Source of the DNA: Adiantum capillus-veneris
Taxonomy: Eukaryota > Streptophyta > Polypodiopsida > Polypodiales > Pteridaceae
Reading direction: 5' to 3'
Length of the DNA: 64,000 nucleotides
Assembly: GCA_014529385.2 (NCBI GenBank)
Contig: CM043958.1
Location: 139,452,398-139,516,397 of the forward strand
The position numbers and the translations under genes were made by a program. The notes under the pieces are model-generated. The model was given only the letters and a program-made list of their open reading frames with translations, had not been told where the DNA came from and ran no database searches. Positions 57,411 to 64,000 of this stretch are shown piece after piece (positions within the stretch are counted from its first letter, which is position 1; each line of letters begins with the position of its first letter).

Positions 57411-57727
57411 AGGTTATGTCCTCCCGAGCTTATTCGCCAGCTGCTCCAGCACACGCCTGCTCACTTTCTCCGATTACCGTGAGGTTTGGCAAGCATTGGC
57501 AGGTCGACAAATATTTCGGATGAGCTCGTAGAGCTCAGTCCGCTCATATTTCTGATTCGGGCTCATTTTCGGCCTTCGTTTCCACTACAGGCAGGTCTAC
57601 ACAGGCAATTTTGTCGTTTTGTGTAGAGTTTCTGTCTGTGCCATTTTCTGTATAGCAGGTGCCTTACAGTCTTCTACGGTTTGTGTTATATAGCACGTGC
57701 TATTTCACATTAAGTGCAGCATTTACC

Positions 57728-59880
57728 ATGGCTGACAACAACATAGATGTCTTCAAGATGTTTGTTGTTGAGGACAGGTTGGATGGGGACAATTACCCTA
57801 TGTGGGCTTATATGATGCAACACGTTCTTGTGTCAAAGGGCATCTAGAATATTGTGTAGGGCATTGATGTATGTCCTGGTTCTGAGGATATAGGCGATGT
57901 TGAGGATGTTGCACGTCTTGCTGCAAGGATTGCTGCTATTAGAGTTGTTTTGCCTACGGCAAAACAATCTCATTGGGATGAAAAGAATGCGCAGGCTCAT
58001 GCATTGATTGCGTTGTCTGGGAAGTGCACTATTGTTCCTCGCATCCGTTTAGCAAAATCTGGAAAACAAGATTGGGATATTTTGGCTGGTCTTTATGCAA
58101 GTCGCAATGAGGCTAAAATCGCTTTGCTGCGTAAAGAGCTAAAGTCAAAGATTATGCATGAGGAAGATGATATGGACACTTTCCTTGCTAGTGTCAAGGA
58201 TATCAATGAGCAAATTATTTTTGCAGGTGAAGTCATTTCAGACAGTTCCCTTGTGCAGACTGTTCCTGATGCCTTACCAGATTCTTATCAGACTTTTTCC
58301 AGTACTTGGAGACTTATGACCCAAGGAAATCCAGAATTTGTCAAGTTTGATGCATTATGCACATTGCTGTTGCAAGAGTCACTTTCCAAAAAAAACAAGA
58401 CTAGACAGTGTGCAGTTTAATAGGCTTCTATTGCTTCTCAAAGAAAGGGTGGTAACAGCAATGCAACCACTTCTTATGGTTCTGCTGCGAGTGGAAAAAC
58501 TTCTATTCCCAATGCTTCTGTTGGTGGCAGCACTTCATCTGGCAATTTTGGTGATAAGGGCTAAAAGAAGATGCGTTGCCATTATTGTAAAGCTAGTGAT
58601 CACTTGATCAAGCAGTGTCCTAAGTTGAAGGCCAAAGAGGCTAAGAAGAAAGAGGGTGGTTCCACTACAAATGCTAGTTCCACTACAAATGCATCCATTG
58701 TTGAGTCTTTTGTAAAAGGAGACTGTAATGCTGATGTTGATGCAGAATGGGCTTTTAGTGCAGAGTGCACTTACAATCCTGTTGTCCATGATGCATGCAT
58801 GTCAGTTGCTGCGGATTCACATGTGTGGTATTTTCACAGTGGTGCTACAAAGCACATTACCTCACATCGTGAATTATTCACCTCTCTCGACTTTGTCCCT
58901 CATGGGAATTCAGTCACTTGTGCCAACAATGCCCCTTATCTGGTTCAGGGAGTTGGAAAGATTGTGCTTACTGCTGCAAATAGCAGTTCCTATACACTTG
59001 TTGATGCACTTTATTTACCTAGGATCAAGAAGAATCTTTTGTCTGTATCTGCACTTGATAGACTTGGACTTGTAGTCAAATTTGTGGATGACAGATGTAC
59101 AGTTCATGATCTCAGTTTTGGTGATGAAATTGTTGCATCTGGCCTTCTGTGTTGTGGGCTGTATAAGCTCACTTTTTATGACAAGTGTGGATAAAATTTT
59201 GCAAATGTTGTTGCAGATTCAAGGGCTATTTCAAATGCAAAACTTTGGTGTGCACGTTTTGGTCATCTGAATCTAGCCAGTTTGCTACGTTTGCAAAAAT
59301 CTGATATGGTTTCTTCTTTGCCGCCTCTTGAAGCACCTGTCAAACATTTTTCTGAAGGCTGTATTTTGGGTAAGATACAACGTTCTAAATTTCCAAAAGA
59401 TGGTTCAGTTCGGGCCACATGCAGATTGTAGCTTGTGCATAGTGATTGTTGTGGACCCATGCAAACTCCGTCCTTGGGCAATTACCTGTACTTCGTGACT
59501 TTCATTGATGATTACTCCAAGCATGCATGGGTATTTCCGCTTAAAGCGAAGTCCGAAGTTTTTATGTGCTTCAAACAATTTCTGGCTATGGCTAAAAATG
59601 TCTCGAAATGTACTATGGGTACCCTCCATTCCGATCAAGGGGGGAGTATATGTCTCATGAATTCAATGCATTTCTGGCTAGTCGTGCAATAAAACACCAA
59701 TGTACAGTGCCTTATACACCTCAGCAAAATGGTGTTGCTAAGAGGAAATATAGGTCACTTACGGAAATGGCACGATGTATGGTCAAAAGTCAAGCTTTTC
59801 CGCATTCTTTTTGGCTTGAGGCCATCATGTGTGCCACTTATGTACTAAACAGGTGTCCTATGAAAGCTTTGTAGTCTGTT
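57728..59880 (+). pseudogene. gag, protease and integrase of copia element E
   Basis: Starts at ATG 57728 (MADNNIDVFKMF). One frame holds a UBN2-like gag, the knuckle CHYCKASDHLIKQC (about 58580), a protease whose active site reads HSGATKHI with His for the catalytic Asp, and the pre-integrase block ARFGHLNLASLL. The integrase core has Asp in TFIDDYSKHAW, Asp in HSDQGG and Glu replaced by Lys in PQQNGVAKRKYRS. Stops at 57845, about 57857, 58418-58423, about 58561, 59192 and about 59429, plus a frameshift in the G run near 59640, inactivate it. Protein order is the copia order, integrase before RT. Confidence 0.85.
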
Positions 59881-60044
59881 ACTCCATATGAAGCATGGCA
59901 TGATAGAAAGCCTTATATTGAGCACATGCCTGTTTTTGGTTGTTTGGCATATGCTTTGGTGCCACAAACACAGCACAGAATATTGGATGATAAGGCTATC
60001 AAATTGGATGACAAATTGGATGATAATGCTTTTGTAACAAGGCT

Positions 60045-61141
60045 TTGTATGGGTTGAAGCAATATCCTTGTGCTTGGTATGAGAAAGCTGACACTCATTT
60101 GGTCAAACAAGGCTTTTGTAACAGTCCAATAGAAAGCACATTGTATGTAAAGCGTGAGGGTGATGTACTTCTCATTGTGGTTCTTTATGTAGATGATTTG
60201 CTGATCACTGGACCAAATGAGAGACACATTGCAGAATCTAAGGCTAATTTGAATGCTACTTTCAAGATGAAAGATTTGCTGATGTTGCATCATTACTTGG
60301 GTATACAGTTTAAGCAGTGTGATGGTGGTATTGCCTTGTCTCAAAAAAGTTACATAGAGACATTGCTATGTAAATTTGGACTTGAGGATTGCAAACCTAT
60401 TGCTACTCCCATGGAAACAGGTTTGAATTTGAGTCTACATGATGTTGGCAATACTGCTGATGTCACTCTTTACCAAACTGCTGCTGGTTGCCTCATTTAT
60501 GTATGCAACACGAGGCCGGATATTCAGTTTGCAGTCTCACAGGTCAGCAGATTTATGCATAGCCCAGGGTCTAAGCATTGGCAGGCTGTCAAGAGGATTT
60601 TCCACTACCTTAGTGGCACTTTATATCTTGTCTTGTTTTATCCCAAGGGAGGATCATTGTCGCCAGACTTATATGCTTTTTCGAACTCAAATTGGGCTGG
60701 TTGTTTTGACACACAAGTGTCACAAGTGGTTTTTGTTTCATGCTTGGTAGTTCATGTATATCATGGTTGAGCAAGAAGCAACCTACTGTGGCCACTTTGA
60801 GTTGTGAGGCTGAGTACAGGGCAGTCTTCACAGCTACGGTTGAGTGTGTATGGCTCGGGCGCCTTATGGCTAATTTGGGTGTTGGACAAGACACTACCAA
60901 CACTATCTACACTCACAGTCAGAGCGCATTGGCAATTGCAAGGAACCCAATTTTTCATGCTCGCACAAAGCACATTGAGGTGCATTACCACTATGTTAGG
61001 GAGAGGCTCTCAGCAGGAGAGATCAGCTTGTCTTATGTGCCAACACAGAACCACCTTGCAGATCTTTCCACAAAGGCATTGTCTCGTGAGAAGCTTGAAG
61101 CTTTCCACAAAGCTTTGGGCTTACTCCCCTTTGTGGACTAA
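60045..61141 (+). pseudogene. RT (C-terminal half) and RNase H of copia element E
   Basis: It opens at MYGLKQYPCAWYEKADTHL, so the N-terminal half of RT is missing: 59935-60045 joins the integrase C-terminus directly to mid-RT. The catalytic LYVDDLLITG is present (about 60187). RNase H has SNSNWAG where SDADWAG-like sequence is usual, so the first Asp is lost; then CEAEYRAVFTATVE, a THSQSAL block with His for the usual Asp, and ARTKHIEVHYHYVRE. A frameshift near 60740 splits RNase H. The frame ends LGLLPFVD at 61141. Confidence 0.85.
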
Positions 61142-61216
61142 TCATGTCCTCAGGGCATGGCACTTCTTTTTACTCATGTGCCAGCTCTCGTTCACCACAT
61201 CACTCCAGGGGGGATT

Positions 61217-61443
61217 TGTTACCATATACATGTGGTAGTGATGTGTGTGAACACACTAGGACCGCCGGGGCATATTTCCCCTCTTTAGAAGGTTTTTTCC
61301 CTCGAGCATTGTATATACGCCCATCACTCTAGGGCTATCTATCTTTCCATTGCACACTAAGTAACACACTCTCTATTGTGTGCCTTGAGCTTCCTTTGTC
61401 TTCTCCAAGTTGTGCGCATTTCTCTGCAACCCTAATTTCAACA
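61217..61443 (+). repeat. 3' LTR of element E
   Basis: TGTTACCATATACATGTGG ... CCTAATTTCAACA, 227 bp, preceded by a G-rich polypurine tract and followed by the CAAAA duplication. Confidence 0.92.
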
Positions 61444-61448
61444 CAAAA

Positions 61449-62404
61449 GAACAAAAGCTTAAACAAAAATAGGTGTTTGAGAAGGCTCTAGAGAAAGCAC
61501 GCATTTGAATTTTGAAGAGAAAGGTTGCAATGCGACAAATCCCTGAAGTTTTACCAATCAATACTCTTCGTATTCACCATTACTATTTTACTCAATCTTT
61601 AGCAGAAGATAAAGTGGAAACAAATGATGCATTGTTGGATGGACTAGACATGAGGATCACAATTACTTTGAAAGATGGGTTCAGAGTTAAAGCACTAGTT
61701 GACACAGGTGCACGACTCAATGCAGTAAACTATTTGACTTACAAAAGAGCGACAACCCAACCACTGGAATACCATAGAGCTAAAGTCAAGGGATGTCATA
61801 AGGAATTTACACCAACATTGGGGTTAATCAATCTCAATATCTTAGTGCATAGATTTTTGTGCCACACATGTTTATCTACATTCTTGATGAGCATATGAAC
61901 GAGGATATTGTACTAGGAGTTCCATGGATGAGGACTCATAAAGTTGTCCAAGATTGGGATGATAAGGTTCTTGAGTTAACACTCAAAGGCAAACAGTTAC
62001 GAGTACCATTTGCTCATAGTTGTGAAGAGTGGAAGGCCGCTCTCAAAACTTCAAAGCTGCCACACAATAGGATCACCTCAGCACCAATGTCCACTATTGG
62101 ACACCAAATCCATCCTCATAATACCGACATGCAAGGAACCAGGAAGTTTTGGGTATCAAAAGCTCAGCTTGCCCACAATTCTAAGCAGATTTGGGTGCGT
62201 AAGCAACTATTGAGTACTCGAAAGAAATCACAACCAACACCTCCCTATCAACCGCAACAAAGGACACCAAAGTCACATGCAACTAAATGGACATGGAAAC
62301 CCAAACAACAACCTAAAGCCAAGCCCAAATCAAAGATGGTGTACAAACAGAAACCCAAGGCAGTACTGAGCAAAGTGAACTACAAATGGGTGACAAAGCT
62401 TTAG
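61449..62404 (+). pseudogene. C-terminal retropepsin-like domain and basic tail, element D
   Basis: Immediately after E the integrase-linker resumes (Lys/Glu-rich, with TAG near 61470 and TGA near 61506). ALVDTGARLNAVNYLTY (about 61699) is an intact retropepsin active-site block. VLGVPWMRTHKVVQDW (about 61912) is the second block, reached after a frameshift near 61858. The tail (62040-62404) is Lys/Pro/Gln/Trp-rich, ending VNYKWVTKL, like SRYKW in element C. Conservation of domain and tail across two damaged copies supports a real polyprotein extension. Confidence 0.78.
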
Positions 62405-62719
62405 CCATCACCAGCAAACCTCCTATTACATTGCCCAATGATTCCAAAACTAATGTTGGCTATCTACAAAGAACTATCAAGGAATAGACACAATTGCTCC
62501 AAGATCTACTCTTCAAGAGAGTCAACCAATAGGATGCTTCGTCATCGACAACCCTTGAGCTCATTGCTCAAGGCCCACCTCTTGCATCGCATAGTGTTTT
62601 AAATTGTGTTGACATCACCATCATGGTAGAGCCAACCTCGGCTATGCATAGACACGACTTGACTACCCATGCACTACATAATCTAGGCTAGACTTTGTCG
62701 TCCCGAAGGACTCAAGCAA
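62405..62719 (+). other. Trailer of element D pol
   Basis: No frame. It contains ACCCTTGAGCTCATTGCTCA and CTATGCATAGACACGACTTG, close to sequences at about 38140-38240 in element C. Confidence 0.5.
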
Positions 62720-62735
62720 GGGGGGGGGGGGGGGG
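62720..62735 (+). other. G-run, possible internal polypurine tract of element D
   Basis: A run of about 16 G after CAAGCAA, at the position of AGGAGGGGTGG in element C (38290). It may be an internal priming tract or a slippage-expanded purine tract. Confidence 0.4.
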
Positions 62736-64000
62736 AGGCATTCTCAATGCGGACCCAGATATCTGAAATTTGGGTGCTTTCAAGTGCTTGTATGTTAATG
62801 TGTGGATTTTTGTAATTCAAAAGTAAAATGTCCTTATAAGTAAAGAGAACAGGGACTATGTCATATGATAACCCTTAGGTGTGTGTAAATAGTGCAAATG
62901 TCGTTAAAAAAAGTCACGAAAGTCAAAAATATTACAATTTTTATCCTTTTTGCTTTTTTTTTTGGCCAAAAGTGATAAATGGAGAAACCCACAAAAATAT
63001 GGTCAAGTCTAGTACTTATGTGTGTTTAGGTAATTTTTGGATTGGTTTTCTATTTTTTAAATTACTTTAGTTTTGTCAAAAAAATTAATAAAAAAGGATC
63101 AAAAATAGAAAAAAATTTGTAAACATGCTCAGATGGAAATATAGAAGATACCCTGATGACAAGAACGAAACATGGATGAGCATGTCATATCTTGTTTGAT
63201 TTTGAATACGATGACGGAATGATTTGGTGAATTTTTTGAAAAAGGATCAACAAGAATCCAAACGACAAAATTTTCAAAAGAAAAGTGTACTACATAGTCT
63301 AGTAGGACTAATTGGGGAGTTTGAGAGAAAATGAGTCGAGAAGCCCAGGTATGTATAGCCCAGGTAGGCCAAAACTAGTCTCGTTTCTACTTTGACCTTC
63401 TTGGAGAGAGCTCTCAGAGCTAGTTTTCTGTGCGCTTTTGCACACTTCTACATGTCTCTACGCTACACAGTCTTGCACAAGACATGATGGGTACATTCCT
63501 AACTTACTAACCAATCTATTTGTACATGTTTTTGGGATCAAGGTAGCTCAAAAAAACCCTAGGTTAGCAAAACCTTCCCAAGAAAGAACAGAGAGAAAAT
63601 TGACCATAGCTCCTAGATCTATGGAACAAATCATACCAATCCTGAAGGGAGGCATAGCGACCACCGGGAGCACATTCCAATGAGTCATATGACCATTTGA
63701 CTCAGGGCTGGGGGGTCTATAGATAATAAGTTGATGATTTGGCTCAGAGTTGAATTGCATTCTGCTTTCACAAGGAGATTCTATATAGGCCTTATAACGA
63801 ATGTACCTAGGTGAAATAAAAAGGAAAGCTCAGTTGAGGCCACAGATATAAGAAATCAGTTAGGATTGCCACAAAGCATCATTTTTTAGCTAAGGTTTCA
63901 AAACTACTTCAAAATTGACCACACTTGATAGGGCCACTCCTCAAGACATATGGGACATCATACCATTCAAAGTTGGGGAAGAAATGATCTATTTCTAGTG
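62736..64000 (+). other. Conserved noncoding region of element D, cut by the window edge
   Basis: It matches much of 38330-39400 in element C in patches. No reliable frame is seen. ORF3 would be expected shortly beyond 64000. Confidence 0.55.

Larger units (their letters stand above)
57177..61443 (+). mobile_element. Element E: Ty1/copia retrotransposon inserted in element D
   Basis: 5' LTR 57177-57396 and 3' LTR 61217-61443, about 93 percent alike by eye, are flanked by perfect CAAAA duplications (57172-57176 and 61444-61448). Primer site 57399-57410; polypurine CCAGGGGGGATT before 61217. Gag-protease-integrase (57728-59880) is followed by RT and RNase H (60045-61141), with the N-terminal half of RT deleted near 60040. 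Several stops. It belongs to the same family as element F. Confidence 0.92.
51518..64000 (+). mobile_element. Element D: second copy of the C family, split by copia element E and cut by the window edge
   Basis: It begins with an LTR 3' fragment sharing TTGGCTAAGGTATAAAAGCC with element C (51535), then gag (about 51854), degenerate protease, RT, integrase with two zinc modules (to 57171), copia E, then the C-terminal retropepsin-like domain (61512 on) and the noncoding region that precedes ORF3 in C. ORF3 and the 3' LTR would lie beyond 64000. RT and integrase carry internal deletions. No clear primer site was found. Confidence 0.8.

Overview
The window is nuclear DNA of a land plant with a large, repeat-rich genome. 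The evidence is initiator-methionine-tRNA-type primer sites (TGGTATCAGAGC), Ty3/gypsy chromoviruses, a Ty1/copia element with a UBN2-like gag, a hAT transposon with a BED finger and a DUF659-like transposase, and abundant CA, GA and AT microsatellites. The sequence does not fix the clade; a fern, lycophyte or gymnosperm is a guess. No rRNA, tRNA, CRISPR array or clearly intact host gene was seen.

Layout. 1-2000 holds a minus-strand zinc-knuckle ORF and a degenerate tandem copy of its start. 2000-4928 is low-complexity spacer. 4929-21079 is Ty3/gypsy element A, a plus-strand chromovirus-like copy with 1.4-1.6 kb LTRs. A second, minus-strand gypsy element B (11731-19471, LTRs of about 3.2 kb, internally deleted) sits just after A's pol. 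A deletion has fused B's right LTR to A's 3' LTR. 21965-43638 is gypsy element C, 5' truncated and interrupted at 24245-32801 by an 8.56 kb hAT transposon. 43639-47130 is AT-rich spacer with LTR fragments and microsatellites. 47131-50395 is a decayed minus-strand copia copy (F). 51518-64000 is gypsy element D, the same family as C, interrupted at 57177-61443 by copia element E, a relative of F flanked by a CAAAA target duplication.

Two systems deserve attention. First, the hAT element carries more than a transposase. On its opposite strand it has a kinase-like gene (GSGAYG, HNDLHPWN, DWG and APE motifs) and a coiled-coil/RING-H2 gene. Its two ends mirror each other: TIR, GC-rich CCGGCGGG cluster, outward-in TATA box, then a tandem-repeat array. 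Comparison with copy D gives an empty-site reference showing that the whole block entered as one unit.

Second, the C/D gypsy family has an unusual pol. It shows two successive HHCC zinc modules before the integrase core and a DTGA retropepsin-like domain fused after the integrase C-terminus, while the retropepsin at the usual site has a degenerate DSE triad in both copies. Copy C also has a further 3.3 kb coiled-coil ORF region before its 3' LTR. Copies C and D are damaged in different places, so shared features are likely ancestral.

All boundaries and homologies were read by eye; alignments and database searches were not run.
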